DNA of 64,000 nucleotides from positions 118,440,445-118,504,444 of the forward strand of contig NC_092053.1 in the NCBI RefSeq assembly GCF_003086295.3, written 5' to 3'. This document shows, piece by piece, positions 11,657-23,326 of the stretch (within the stretch, counting starts at the first letter, position 1; each line of letters begins with the position of its first letter). The position numbers and the translations under genes are program-made. The notes under the pieces were generated by a model. The model was not told where the DNA came from. It ran no database searches and saw only the letters and a program-made list of their open reading frames with translations. The stretch is from Arachis hypogaea. Taxonomy: Eukaryota > Streptophyta > Magnoliopsida > Fabales > Fabaceae.

Positions 11657-14600
11657 TCAATTACCTGAGAATAAGTGCGGATAATCCATTCGCATCTCCG
11701 ACTCAAGTTCCCAAGTGTGTTCCTCAACATCGCCTCGACTCCAAGCCACTTTGACTAATGAAACCTCTTTTCCACGCAGTCGTTTGATACTAGTATCATC
11801 AATTCTGACTGGAGCCACTGGAAGCGTCAAATCTTCCCTTAACTGAACCGATTCGGGTTCTAACACATGGCTAGCATCAGGAGTGTACTTCCGAAGCTGT
11901 GACACGTGAAACACATCGTGCAGGTTCGAAAGATGAGGTGGTAGAGCCACCCGATACGCCACCGGCCCAATCCTCTCCAGGATCTGAAATGGACCAATGT
12001 ATCGAGGATTCAACTTCTTTGCTTTAATCGCTCTACCTACTCCTGTGGTCGGAGTAACTTTCAGGAAAACATGATCTCCTGCCTCAAATTCTAAGGGCTT
12101 CCGCCTTTGATCGGCGTAACTCTTTTGACGACTCTGCGCCGTAAGCATCCTATCTCGGATTTTCTTGACTTGTTCAGTGGTCTCAGCTATCATTTCCGGC
12201 CCCAACAAGCCTTTCTCTCCAGCTTCATACCAACATAGTGGAGATTGACATTTTCTCCCATACAAAGCCTCATACGGAGCCATTCCGATGCTCGCATGGT
12301 AACTATTATTGTATGCAAACTCTACTAACGGCATATACCGATCCCAACTCGCCGGTTGGTCCAAAACACAAGCTCTCAACATATCCTCTAGTGTTTGGAT
12401 CGTCCTCTCGGATTGACCATCTGTTTGAGGATGGTACGCTGTACTCAAGCTTAATCGAGTTCCAAAAGCTTTCTGAAATGCACCCCAGAACCTCGAAGTG
12501 AAACGAGGATCTCTATCAGAGATTATAGTAGCAGGTACACCATGGAGTCTCACAATCTCCTTTATGTATAACCGAGCTAGATCCTCAAGGGTGTAAGTCA
12601 TTCGAATGGGCAAAAAGTGAGCTGACTTTGTCAGTCGATCCACAATCACCCAGATAGCATCAAAACCAGTCCTAGTCCTTGGCAATCCCGACACAAAGTC
12701 CATTGCAATACTTTCCCACTTCCATTGCGGAACCTCTAAGGGTTGCAACATCCCGGAAGGTCTTTGATGTTCAATCTTTACCTTTTGACAAGTTAAGCAC
12801 TTTGAAACATATTCCGCCACATCATTCTTCATACCCGGCCACCAAAACATCGCCTTTAAATCATGGTACATCTTAGTACTCCCCGGGTGAATGGAGAATC
12901 CGCTTTTGTGTGCCTCCTTTAAGATATCTTGCCTCAAAGTGCCAACATCCGGCACAATGATCCTACCCTTGAATCTCCATAACCCATCTTTTTCTTCCGA
13001 CACTTTCCACTGTTTTCCTTGCTCGATAGCCGGTAACACCTTCCATAACGCTTCATCATTTTCATGAGCCTTTAGGAGTTCGGACTTAAAGTCACTCGAG
13101 ATTTCTAATCGGCTCAAACACAAGGTTCCAGATACTTCTCGAGCACCAATTTTTAGACTCTCGAATCCCTTGAGCAACTTCTCCTCTTGAAGCATCATCC
13201 AAGACGCATATAACGACTTTCGACTTAACGCATCCGCCACTATATTCGCCTTTCCAGGATGGTAATTTAACTCAAAGTCATAGTCTTTCAACAATTTCAT
13301 CCACCTCCTTTGCCTCATATTAAGCTCTTTCTGATCAAAGAGGTATTTCAAGCTCTTGTGATTGGAGAAGACTTGGAACTTAACCCCATAGAGATAATGC
13401 CTCCACACCTTCAAGGCAAACACAACCGCAGCGAGTTCCAAATCGTGCGTAGGATAACTAACTTCGTGAGGTCTCAACTGTCGTGAGGCATACGCCACCA
13501 CATTATGATGCTGCATCAGCACGCACCCTAGGCCCTTTAACGATGCATCACAGTACACCTCAAAAGGCTCGTTCGGCTCAGGTAACACTAACACAGGTGC
13601 AGTGGTCAACTTTTTCTTCAATGTCTGAAAGCTCTCCTCGCACTCAGGAGTCCAAACAAACGGAGTGTCTTTGTGAGTTAACTTTGTCAACGGCAAAGCT
13701 AATTGCGAAAAGCCTTTGATGAACCTTCGGTAATAGCCAGCTAAACCCATAAAACTCCTTATCTCAGTTACTGTGGTTGGTTGCTTCCAATCCATCACAG
13801 CTTCTACCTTGGTTGGATCTACGGCTATTCCCTTCTTACTCACCACGTGACCCAAAAACTTCACCTCACTCTTCCAGAACTCACACTTAGACAGTTTCGC
13901 ATAGAGTTTCTTCTCCTTTAAAATCTGCAACACGGTCCGCAAGTGTTCCGCATGCTCTTCTTCAGTCTTGGAGTAAATTAGTATATCGTCAATGAAGACA
14001 ACCACGAATTTATCCAGAAACGGACGGAACACTCTATTCATGTAATCCATGAATACTGCAGGAGCGTTCGTCAACCCAAAGGACATTACAGTGTACTCGT
14101 AATGACCATAACGAGTCCTGAAAGCGGTCTTAGGGATATCCTCACCCCTCACCCTTATCTGGTGATAACCGGATCGCAAATCGATCTTGGAGAAAACCCC
14201 AGCTCCTTGTAACTGATCCATGAGATCATCAATTCTCGGCAATGGGTACTTATTCTTTATGGTGACCTTGTTCAGCTGCCTGTAATCCACACAGAGTCGC
14301 ATACTTCCATCTTTCTTCTTTACCAGTAACACTGGAGCACCCCACGGGGAAACACTTGGTCGGATAAAGTTCTTACCCAACAATTCCTCTAACTGAGACT
14401 TTAGCTCGGCCATCTCTAACGGTGACACCCTATAAGGAGCACTTGAGATTGGTCCCGCCCCAGGCACCAACTCAATAGCAAACTCGACCTCTCGGTTAGG
14501 TGGAAATTCCTCAATATCATCGGGAAACACTTTCGGAAACTCACACACTACCGGAATCTGATCCAACTTTTGATCATCACCCGAAACACCAGCGGTTAAC

Positions 14601-16135
14601 AACAGGATACCCTGACATTCGATTCCAGAACAGTTCACCATCATCGAATTCAAGTAATAATTATTCACCACGACCGGCCCTTCTGTATCTTCCGGCATAA
14701 AGTACACCGACTTTGTAGAACAATCAAGTAGGACATGGTTCTCAGATAACCAGTCCAATCCCAAGATAAGATCAAGACCGATCATCGGTAAGCAGATTAA
14801 ATTATGGACAAAATCACGCTGCTTGAACCTGAACGAAACTTTCGGGCATCCTAGCCTAGTTACCATGGCTTCATGGGTAGCATTATGTACCTTTAGGTCA
14901 TAACCTAAGGTTACGATCTTCAATCCTAACTCATGGGCTTTCTCAAATGCAATGAATGAATGCGATGCTCCCGAATCAAATAAAGCATTTAAAGTTTGAC
15001 CAGCCATTTCACAGTTACCTCGAATGAGTGTCTCAGATCCCTCTGCACCCACAGTTGAGGTGGTGAACACCCGACCAGTCTGTTGTGCTTTCCCAGCACC
15101 TTGCTTTTGCTTCTCTGGACAACTTGCGGCTTTATGCCCCGCCTTTCCACAATTGTAGCACAAACCCCATCCGGCCTTGCATGGTACTCCCGGATGGTGA
15201 CTCCCACACCTAGTACAAGCTTGATCATTCTGAGGCTGCTTCCCAAACCTTTTTCCTTGGGAGTAGTTGTTGTTGGGCCTCCTAAAAGAACCTTTCCTCT
15301 TGAAAGACGGACCTCTAGGTGCAAAGCTCTTGCCTCGGTTCTGTGGAAACGATCCTTTGTGACTTCCTTTCTCAGCGGCTGCCCTCTTCACACACTCTTC
15401 AGCAACCCTACACTTGTTCACCAACTCGGAGAAAGTTCTAATCTCCATTGGTCCCACTGAACTGAAAATATCACTCCGGAGTCCTCCTTCGTACTTAACA
15501 CACTTCCATTCCTCATATTCCACCGGAGTCCCTTGACAAATACGAGAGAATCTGAACAGCTCCTCAAACTTGTCAGTATACTCAGATACAGACATAGTAC
15601 CCTGCTTCAGCTGCAACAATTCAAGCTCCTTGGCCGTCCTAGCAGAAGTTGGAAAGTACTTCTTATAGAATTCCTCTTGGAAGATGTCCCAGGTGATATA
15701 ATCATCACCCTGCTGTAGGAGGCGTCGGATTCCTTGCCACCAATGCGATGCTTCGCCAATGAGCAAATAGGTAGCGAACTCCACACGCTGCCCTTCAGGT
15801 ACCACCTGCGCTTGCAGTGCTCGTTCCATGGCTTGAAACCATGTATCGGCTTCAGTCGGACTAGTGGTTCCCTTGAACTTAGGGGGATTAACCTTCAAAA
15901 AGTTTGCCAGTGTCATCGGGCCCTGAACTCTACCTCCGTCATTACCATGGTTGTTCATCTGTTGACCAAGAGTCTCAGCAGTGGCTTGCATAGCAGCAGC
16001 CATGTTCTCCAATGCAGTCATAAAGTTCACCGGGTTATTAGGGTTAGTCTCCGGCGCACGAGCATTCGTATGTCCTCTCCCACGGCCTCTACCGCGTCCA
16101 CGAGGCGCCATCTGGTTCCTATACACACCAAACAA
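11657..16135 (-). CDS. Ty3/Tekay gag-pol polyprotein, open frame
   Basis: One uninterrupted 1492-codon frame. The likely start is the second Met (codon 9, at 16111, [11 protein letters not shown]), since the sister copy at 61652 begins there. Order: retrotransposon Gag core about residues 80-200; CCHC knuckle [14 protein letters not shown] about 326-339; aspartic protease DSGA about 387; reverse transcriptase with FIDD about 714; RNase H about 860-985; integrase with a His/Cys zinc region about 1075-1120 and DDE core (ISDRD about 1205, QSERTIQ); C-terminal chromodomain-like segment ending [19 protein letters not shown], which in chromoviruses steers integration to chromatin. The frame is intact in length, but residue 925 in RNase H is Asn (SNHKSLKY) where the family has Asp. 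That residue is one of the four metal-binding acids, so activity is doubtful. Confidence 0.95.
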   Translation of the reverse strand: MFGVYRNQMAPRGRGRGRGRGHTNARAPETNPNNPVNFMTALENMAAAMQATAETLGQQMNNHGNDGGRVQGPMTLANFLKVNPPKFKGTTSPTEADTWFQAMERALQAQVVPEGQRVEFATYLLIGEASHWWQGIRRLLQQGDDYITWDIFQEEFYKKYFPTSARTAKELELLQLKQGTMSVSEYTDKFEELFRFSRICQGTPVEYEEWKCVKYEGGLRSDIFSSVGPMEIRTFSELVNKCRVAEECVKRAAAEKGSHKGSFPQNRGKSFAPRGPSFKRKGSFRRPNNNYSQGKRFGKQPQNDQACTRCGSHHPGVPCKAGWGLCYNCGKAGHKAASCPEKQKQGAGKAQQTGRVFTTSTVGAEGSETLIRGNCEMAGQTLNALFDSGASHSFIAFEKAHELGLKIVTLGYDLKVHNATHEAMVTRLGCPKVSFRFKQRDFVHNLICLPMIGLDLILGLDWLSENHVLLDCSTKSVYFMPEDTEGPVVVNNYYLNSMMVNCSGIECQGILLLTAGVSGDDQKLDQIPVVCEFPKVFPDDIEEFPPNREVEFAIELVPGAGPISSAPYRVSPLEMAELKSQLEELLGKNFIRPSVSPWGAPVLLVKKKDGSMRLCVDYRQLNKVTIKNKYPLPRIDDLMDQLQGAGVFSKIDLRSGYHQIRVRGEDIPKTAFRTRYGHYEYTVMSFGLTNAPAVFMDYMNRVFRPFLDKFVVVFIDDILIYSKTEEEHAEHLRTVLQILKEKKLYAKLSKCEFWKSEVKFLGHVVSKKGIAVDPTKVEAVMDWKQPTTVTEIRSFMGLAGYYRRFIKGFSQLALPLTKLTHKDTPFVWTPECEESFQTLKKKLTTAPVLVLPEPNEPFEVYCDASLKGLGCVLMQHHNVVAYASRQLRPHEVSYPTHDLELAAVVFALKVWRHYLYGVKFQVFSNHKSLKYLFDQKELNMRQRRWMKLLKDYDFELNYHPGKANIVADALSRKSLYASWMMLQEEKLLKGFESLKIGAREVSGTLCLSRLEISSDFKSELLKAHENDEALWKVLPAIEQGKQWKVSEEKDGLWRFKGRIIVPDVGTLRQDILKEAHKSGFSIHPGSTKMYHDLKAMFWWPGMKNDVAEYVSKCLTCQKVKIEHQRPSGMLQPLEVPQWKWESIAMDFVSGLPRTRTGFDAIWVIVDRLTKSAHFLPIRMTYTLEDLARLYIKEIVRLHGVPATIISDRDPRFTSRFWGAFQKAFGTRLSLSTAYHPQTDGQSERTIQTLEDMLRACVLDQPASWDRYMPLVEFAYNNSYHASIGMAPYEALYGRKCQSPLCWYEAGEKGLLGPEMIAETTEQVKKIRDRMLTAQSRQKSYADQRRKPLEFEAGDHVFLKVTPTTGVGRAIKAKKLNPRYIGPFQILERIGPVAYRVALPPHLSNLHDVFHVSQLRKYTPDASHVLEPESVQLREDLTLPVAPVRIDDTSIKRLRGKEVSLVKVAWSRGDVEEHTWELESEMRMDYPHLFSGN

Positions 16136-16313
16136 TCGATATTAAGTTGATCAGTCTCAATATCGGAAGTTTAGTGCTTCAAAGTCCCAAATGCATGCTC
16201 ATGAACGTTTATGCCAACTATATCAAGTAGATATACTAACAGCACATAACACACATACAGAGAATGCACAGAAGCATAGTCAGTCCATTCCTCAGGCTCT
16301 ACAGGAACGAACT

Positions 16314-16325
16314 GCTCTGATACCA
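16314..16325 (-). other. Primer-binding site, initiator tRNA-Met
   Basis: The minus strand reads TGGTATCAGAGC three bases inside the 5' LTR, the complement of the 3' end of plant initiator tRNA-Met. It marks where minus-strand DNA synthesis of the element starts and fixes the 5' LTR as the right-hand one. Confidence 0.93.
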
Positions 16326-16328
16326 TAC

Positions 16329-19300
16329 TGTAACACCCTACCATACAGAGTCTTATGCTTAAGTCATAATTCAGAGATGGCAAGGTATTACGACCTCTAA
16401 AACAAAAATTTAGTACGTATAGTATTATGAATGATTGATTATAACTAGGAGCCTTTGAAGAAAAATGGGTAAACAAAAACCGTAACTCGAAAACGCAACA
16501 CTCCGAATGATAACGTAACGAGCAAAGGATAAGCTAGCGCAAGATCATATATATAAAGAGTGTCAAAAACGGGAATATCAAGACTCAAAACCCGGTTGCG
16601 AAGATAACCGGTCCGAGCATAGCAATATATACATATGATAAAATAAGAATACCCCAAAGGAAACCCAAAGGGACACAAATACAGAAAACCTATTCTCCAA
16701 AAATCCCCTCTAGAAGGAGTCGTCACAGTTTGTATTATTTAATGGAGATAAAAGTATCTAAACAAGATATATAACCCAAAACAGAGTCCCGAGAACAAAG
16801 GATCTTCGCTAATCCAGAAGTCTCCAGCATGCCTCAACGAGAAGCCTCGCGTCCTGCATCTGAAAACCACAAAATCCGCATGGGTGAGAACCAGAGGTCC
16901 CCAGCACGGTAACAGCTTCCACATATATAATACATAATAATAGAGGAAAGCCGAAGGCAATCCTAGAACTTCCTCCAGATAATATCAAAGCTTATAAACA
17001 AGCTAAACCGTAAGTGGCAACTGACTATAGATTCTTCAGTCTAACTAATACTTCCCTTTCTAATTCCTTCAGACCTCCCAACCACCAGCAGGAGTATAAT
17101 ATAGCAAACACAGTTATATCAGACAAGAGATTTACAAATAGGAACAGATAAGGCATTTAGGCAATTAGCAAGTAATATGCAGTCAAATAGGCAATCTCAA
17201 ACAATTCATGTAGTATGCTTATGATGCATGCCTGTCCCTAGTGGCTGATGATATCATCTGTCGGTTATAGAGCCAACCCGACAAGTCCTGGTAGCTAACC
17301 ATTGGACTGTCCCTCTGTCGTGCATCCCCAACTCGAGTTATACTCATCATAAACTTGATCATAATCATGATCCATATCCATCACCCTCACTGGTGAATAT
17401 TTATCCATCACCATCACTGGTGAATATTTATGGGGGCGAGCTCATCCGGGCCTTTCACAGTGCCCGGCCACACTTACGACATAGGGTCAAAAGAGCTTCG
17501 AGTCTCAACCTGGAGCACATGGTGGCTAGCCATTGCTACTACCCAGGGAAACCCTCATCTCCAATGGTGGAAGTGCAAACCTTCACAATTCAATCAACAT
17601 CATATATGCATTTATACTTGGCCATAAACATGGCTCCGCCGTAACACGGCAATAATCTAGCCATCCGGCTCACGGTTAAATCCATAACCAGCCAATTCAT
17701 TAACAATTACGGCCCTTCGGCCCATGGCACAACAAGCACTTCCACCGCCATTCTCCGCATCTCACATAATCATCTTTGATCCTCAATGATCATTCATTTT
17801 TCCCTTGCTTCACTCGCAAGTTACCACATTCACTAGCCCTTTTTCTCATGCTAGGCATATCATAATGATTTAAGACATAAGTGGTGAGATCGGAGGCTTA
17901 GAAGTATGAAATTTGGCTTTTAAAACTCAAAAATCAACTTTGGGATGAAAACAGGTCCACGCGTACGCGCACTCCACGCGCACGCGTGGATGGCGCTTTC
18001 TCGAAGAACGGCGCGTACGCACCAAGTGCGCCTATGCGCGAGGGGTCATTCTGCTAAAAATTTTCTAAGTTAAAAGCTGCAGAATTTACAGATTCAAACC
18101 CCAATCTTCCGACGGACATAACTTCCTCATTTTAAATCGTTTTTCACTCGTTCTTCGAACAGCATGGACATCCCGGATCCAATTTCATTTCTAAACAGAT
18201 TTGGCACAAATCAGAGATCCGTAGTCCAAGTTATGTCCCGTCAAAGTATGCCCAAAAACCATGTTTTCATACAAAACCACAAGGTGCCATTTTCAAAACA
18301 AGCCACTTTCAACTCTTTTCAAAATCAATCAAACATGCCAATTTAAATCCTTCTCTTTGAAATCATTCAAAATGTACCAAAATCAACAACAAGCCATCCT
18401 CAACTCACACATTGACACTTTACCAAGGTTTCCAAAACCACATCCAACCATTTTAACACTTCTCAATCAAATGGCTAAAGGACAAACACAATATCATGTC
18501 ATACATCCTTCCTCATCCCAATTTCCAATAATACCATTTCCAATTAACCATCATTATACATAATCAACATCATACTCACCATCAACATGGTACCACCCAT
18601 CAATTCAACCTCAATCATCCATCAAGCATATATCACAACATGCATTTCTCATATTTCACAAAATCAAGGCATCAATATTCATAATCACATATATGAACAC
18701 ATCATATATTTCAACCATTCAACAACACCAACAATTCAATGCCTATCTTAGGGCCTCTAGCCTAAGTATTTCCTACCACATTACATATTAGATACGGGAA
18801 ACTAAAACCATACCTTAGCCGATTTCCCAATCTCAACCGGAGCACTTCCAAACCACTTGTCCACAAGCTCTCAAGGTATCAACACCTCCAAGAACAGATT
18901 TTATCACACAAAACCCTCTTCCAAGCTTTCCAAAATCACCAATCAAGCTCCAATATTCACATATACACAACTTAAGCCACAATCATCATACCCATACACA
19001 ACATCTCAATGCCCAAACCTCATAGAACAACAAATTTCACTAGGGTTAAGAATCTTACCACACCCAAGGTCCAAAGAGACAAGATTAACCTTCTCCTTCA
19101 AGAGAGTTGGGTCCTATAACATCAAAGAACCCAAAATCTCAACATTTTTACTCATGAAACTCGAAATCAAGGGCTGGAATTTCGAACAGTAAAACGTGGC
19201 TTACCTCAAGATTAATTGTATGGGTTTTGTAGAGCTCTCCGCGGTGAACGCGTGGCCGCAAACGGAGCGGCAATCGGAGCTCTAGATCAAAAGTTATGGT

Positions 19301-19629
19301 GGTTTGAAGATCAAGTGAGAGATAGAACTTGAGAGAGTGTTCTTCCCTCCATGGCCTCCATTTCAGCGTGTTTAGTGTCTCAAATGAGGAGAGAGAGTGC
19401 TGAAAACTAGGGTTTTGGTTTAGTTTAGTTGGGCCAAGGGCCCACTTTGGGTCCGGTTGGCCCGGTTTGGCCCGTTCGGTCCAATCTTGGTCCGATTTCT
19501 ATAAAATTGGTACCGAAATTCTCGTCTCAATTTTCTCTATCATATTAAGCCATAAAAATAACATTTTTGGCTTTCTAGAATAAATTCTCATTTATGGGTT
19601 AATTAGCCATTAATTAACCGGATCTTACA
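16329..19629 (-). repeat. 5' LTR of the Tekay element
   Basis: 3301-bp LTR almost identical to the left copy. It carries the element's promoter by position, but I could not pick out a TATA box with confidence. The conserved LTR block lies at 17243-17339. An extra 11 bp near 17970 enlarges the ACGCG-rich patch. Confidence 0.96.
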
Positions 19630-19634
19630 CAGAG

Positions 19635-21604
19635 ACTGAGTAATAATGCCACATTTATTACTATAAAAATAATAGAAAAATTTATAAATGCTTTCATAGA
19701 TACTGGAGCAACACAATATTTTGCTAGTACAAATATAAAACTTGACTGGAAAAAATTAAAGAAACCATTAAGAGTTAGAATAGCTGACAAATCAATACAT
19801 AAAATTGACCAAAAAGCAGAGATGGCTGAAATTTTTATTCAAAATTATAGGTTCATTGTTCCATCTATATATATGTTAGATTCTGGAATGGATTTTATCA
19901 TAGGAAATAACTTTTTAAAGCTATATCATCCATTCATTCAAGAATTAACATATATAGTTTTAAAAGCTCCACACGATTCTTCAATAAATCAAAAATCAAA
20001 ACGTATAAAAATACCAACTACTACTATAGATAAGATCTTAAAATTTAAAATATTTTCTATATTAGAGACATGTTATTTAAATTTATACTTCCAGATAAAT
20101 ATTCCAAAAAATAATCTTGAAATAAAGATAGAAGAATTTTTGGATGAAATTTGTGCTGAAAATCCTTTAGATATTAAAAATACAAATAACGAATTAGTAA
20201 GCATTAAATTAAAAGACCCTACAAAAGAGATAAATGTTCCAAATAAAATTTCTTATTCCGCAAGAGATAGAGAAGAGTTCTCATTAGAATGTAGAGATCT
20301 TTTGGAAAAAAAGAATTATAAGATGAAGTAAAAGTCCTCATGCGGCTCTAGCCTTTTATGTCGAAAACAATAATGAAATTAAAAGGGAAAAACGAAGAAT
20401 GGTTATTAACTATAAGAAGATGAATGAAGCAACTATTGGTGATGCTCATAAACTTCCAAGAAAAGATTATATTTTAGAAAAAATCAAAGGAGCAACTTGG
20501 TTTTCATCTCTTGATTCAAAATCAGGATATTGACAACTTCGTTTAGACGAAGAAACGAAGAAATTAACTGCTTTTACTTGCCCAACAAAAGAATCAACAA
20601 GTATTTTGCTCTATGAATGGAATGTATTACCATTCGGATTAAAACAAGCCCCAGGTATTTATCAAAGATTTATGGAAGAAAATCTAAAAGAATTAAATGA
20701 ATTTGTTCTAGTGTACATTGATGATATACTAATTTTTACAAAACAAGATAAAGAAGATCATCTTCAAAAATTATTAATAGTTTTAGAAAGATGTAAAGAA
20801 AAAGGATTAGTTCTTAGCAAAAAGAAAGCAAGAATAGCAAAACAAAAAATAGAGTTTCTTGGATTAATTCTATCCACTCAAGGAAAGCTAAAACTTTAAC
20901 CAAATGTTCTAGAAAAGGTAAATTTATTTCCTAATAAAATAGAAGATAGAAAACAATTACAAAGATTTTTAGGATGTATAAATTATATTTCTGATCAAGG
21001 ATTTTTAAAGAATATAACAGAATACACTAAAAGCTTATTTCCAAAAATAAGTACTAAAAAAGAATGGAAATGGAATGAAAAAGATAGTATGCAAATTCAA
21101 AGAGTTAAAGAATTATGTGAAAAACTTCCAGAACTTTATATTCCAGAAGAAAACGACTACTTAATAGTAGAAACAGATGCTTCAGACATAACCTGGTCAG
21201 GATGTCTAAAAGCTAAGAAAGCTATAAAAAGTTTGGAACAAGAAAAAGAATCACTAGATTCTAAATATTCCCCAAAGGAATTACTTTGCAGGTATATTTC
21301 AGGGACTTTTACTCCAATAGAACAGAGATATACCACTCATGAAAAGGAAACTCTAGCAGCAATTAAATCTCTTAAGAAATAGAAAATTGATTTACTACCC
21401 AGAGAATTTACATTAAGGACAGATTCAAGTTACCTAACAGGTTTCATACGATATAATTTAAAAGTTGATTATAATCATGGACGATTGGTAAGATGGCAAT
21501 TATTTTTGTTACAATATCCAATAAAAATTGAATATATTAAGGGTGACAAAAATGTTATTGTAGATACATTAACAAGAGAATGGAGTTCGTCTACAACGCA
21601 TTAG
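19635..21604 (+). pseudogene. Caulimovirid pol: protease, RT, RNase H (broken)
   Basis: An aspartic protease with DTGA at 19699-19710 and the later GNNF motif is followed by a caulimovirid reverse transcriptase with YIDD at 20714-20725 (VLVYIDDILIF) and an RNase H region (TDASD near 21175, HEKETLAAI near 21340). Stops at 20329-20331, 20531-20533, 20897-20899 and 21380-21382 plus at least one frameshift after 20331 make it non-functional. The final stop at 21602-21604 overlaps the next ORF by 25 bases, a compact arrangement usual in these viruses. Integrase is absent, as expected for a pararetrovirus, so chromosomal integration was incidental. Confidence 0.92.
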
Positions 21605-22689
21605 ATCAAGAAATTCAAAAATATGAGCAAAAACTCCAAAAATGCAAGCATTGTCAGCAAATAAGGACACAGATCCAATCTCTCAAGAAGGCCATTGAAA
21701 CAATGAAATCAACACAACAAGCAAAACCATCAGAGTTTAGCCAGCTAAGCATGGTGGACAAATCAGGTGAAGAAAGAATTTCAGAAAATAAAATAATTGC
21801 TGAAATTATTAAAAAATCCACCCAAGATAAAAAATATTATGTAATTTATAATGGCCCTATGAAAGGAGTATATGATGCCTGGGAAAAAGCGGCACCATTC
21901 ACACATCAATCAAGGATAATTCATAAAGGAGGGTTTTTAACACTGGAAGAGGCAAAGGAATCCTTCAGGGAATATGAAGCTCTCCATCCAGAGCAAACCC
22001 TAAAAAGAGCAGATAAAGCTCCAATTCAAACCCAGAGAACAGGGATAATTAGAAACATTCCTACAAGGGCTGAAATCAAGGAAAAGAAAAGGGTCTGTAG
22101 ATCAAATCTCAGAGAAACTCGTAACATAGTCCTGAATTGGACTGAAGAAAAAAGGGCAATTTTGGGATATTATCCTATTGCCAAAGAACAGCTAACAAAG
22201 CTGGTTATATTTCCAGATGCTTCCCCATCTGACACCTATCAGTTTTTTCAGTATGGATTAATTGATACAATTTTAATTTTTAATGATCTAAAAATTATTA
22301 GTGAGTTTCCTGCAGGATTCGTTGATGCAGTAAAGAGATTTAAAAATATGATTGACAATGTAAATCCAAGGGATATATCCCTAAAATTTACAAACAGTCA
22401 ACCTATTTTTAATGAAGAAGAAGAATGCTTGGTTCCAGCACACCAAGTAATATTCATGTCCGTCTTCCCAGAAAATTTTCAACCAATTGATCAGATTCAA
22501 GATTTAACAATTTACAGTCATGAAGGAAGGCTAGCCAGCACATTAGCAAGGGTCTTTGAAAGAACTCAAAAAATAACGAAGGAATCTCACACAAGGATTA
22601 ATTATAAAAGTAGAAATACTCTGCTTGTGTCCAGTAAAAGAAATGAAATTGAAGAAAGAGAGATGAGACTCTTGGTGGAATTTGAATAA
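21580..22689 (+). CDS. Transactivator/viroplasmin-like ORF (ORF VI type)
   Basis: A 369-codon open frame overlapping the end of pol by 25 bases. Its N-terminal part is Lys/Gln-rich and probably coiled. At residues about 86-140 it has the viroplasmin-type fold signature (YYVIYNGPMKGVYDAW), and a long central domain follows. In caulimovirids this protein forms inclusion bodies and permits reinitiation at downstream ORFs on polycistronic RNA. The frame ends at 22687-22689, but the same frame stays open afterwards to 22930-22932 and ends with two copies of a 36-bp acidic repeat, so the stop is probably a truncation. It is the longest surviving viral frame in the copy. Expression is unknown. Confidence 0.85.
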   Translation: MEFVYNALDQEIQKYEQKLQKCKHCQQIRTQIQSLKKAIETMKSTQQAKPSEFSQLSMVDKSGEERISENKIIAEIIKKSTQDKKYYVIYNGPMKGVYDAWEKAAPFTHQSRIIHKGGFLTLEEAKESFREYEALHPEQTLKRADKAPIQTQRTGIIRNIPTRAEIKEKKRVCRSNLRETRNIVLNWTEEKRAILGYYPIAKEQLTKLVIFPDASPSDTYQFFQYGLIDTILIFNDLKIISEFPAGFVDAVKRFKNMIDNVNPRDISLKFTNSQPIFNEEEECLVPAHQVIFMSVFPENFQPIDQIQDLTIYSHEGRLASTLARVFERTQKITKESHTRINYKSRNTLLVSSKRNEIEEREMRLLVEFE

Positions 22690-22932
22690 GCATTCTACAA
22701 CTTATCTGGACTTTTAGAAAAGCTCCCTGAAGGGATAAAGAGGAATCTCTGCTATTTGATAAAAGACAGAGAGGACCACAAGTGCCAGCTATGTGCCTCA
22801 GAGATATCTGAAGAAAGCAATAATGAAACGGAATCAACCCACATGATAAAGGAAGAAGACAATGCATCTGAAGGTCACATGATAAAAGAGGAGGACAGTG
22901 CATCTGAAGCATCTCTCAACATTATTGCATAG
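22690..22932 (+). pseudogene. Out-of-use 3' tail of the transactivator frame
   Basis: Eighty codons in frame with the preceding ORF but beyond its stop. They contain a CQLC motif and two 36-bp direct repeats coding HMIKEEDNASEG and HMIKEEDSASEA. The natural end of the gene is probably the TAG at 22930-22932. Confidence 0.7.
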
Positions 22933-23062
22933 TGACGTAAGCACTTAGGTCATAAAGCACCAACAATGTAGCTGGTGCAAGATAACAAACAATGACGTAA
23001 GCAATGACGTCATAAGAAGGGTAAGGATGGGAATTGTCCATCAAACCCAACTATTATAAATA
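22933..23062 (+). promoter_or_regulatory. 35S-like pregenomic RNA promoter with as-1 element
   Basis: Two TGACG motifs in tandem (TGACGTAAGCAATGACGTCA, 22993-23012) form an as-1-type enhancer, the binding site of TGA bZIP factors in the CaMV 35S promoter. A further TGACGTAAG lies at 22933-22941. A TATA box TATAAATA sits at 23055-23062, about 43 bases after the as-1 pair, much as in known caulimovirid promoters. Location between the transactivator and the movement protein is the expected one for the pregenomic promoter. Confidence 0.85.
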
Positions 23063-23273
23063 GGTTGCTTAGGCAATTGTAGAAGGCATCAGACAATAGA
23101 AACCAGAAGGCTAAGAGTACTCATATGCTAGGAGAGCAAGGAGGAAGCTGCCGAGGCGATTCTATAGTTTGAGGAAGAATTTCCTTAGGGAAAAATAATT
23201 CTAAACTCCCCTCTGGAGTTAGTATCTACAATCTCCCCTCTGGAGATAAAAACACCCTATGTAAAATATACTA

Positions 23274-23279
23274 AATAAA
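23274..23279 (+). terminator. Poly(A) signal of the viral transcript
   Basis: AATAAA lies about 210 bases downstream of the TATA box. In caulimovirids the poly(A) signal follows the promoter closely and is bypassed on the first passage, giving terminally redundant RNA. Two small CTCC/GGAG stem-loops at 23209-23221 and 23233-23245 precede it. Confidence 0.65.
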
Positions 23280-23326
23280 GGAAGTTTTTCTCCAGAAAGG
23301 TACATCTTCATCCTAGTCTTTAAATT

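Larger units (their letters stand above)
8319..19629 (-). mobile_element. Complete Ty3/Gypsy Tekay-type chromovirus, 11,311 bp
   Basis: Full element in minus orientation with two LTRs (8319-11608 and 16329-19629), tRNA-iMet primer site, one open gag-pol frame and polypurine tract. The 5-bp target duplication CAGAG is perfect (8314-8318 and 19630-19634). By eye the LTRs differ by about a dozen substitutions and one 11-bp indel in 3.3 kb, so the insertion is young, well under a million years at usual plant rates. A C-terminal chromodomain-like tail and the primer site place it with Tekay chromoviruses. Size and layout recall the peanut FIDEL family, a link made from memory. It disrupts the endogenous pararetrovirus. 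Confidence 0.96.

Noticed and set aside
12238..15460. Several plus-strand open frames of 60-140 codons
   Set aside because: They lie opposite the intact Ty3 gag-pol and follow its codon pattern; none has a domain of its own.
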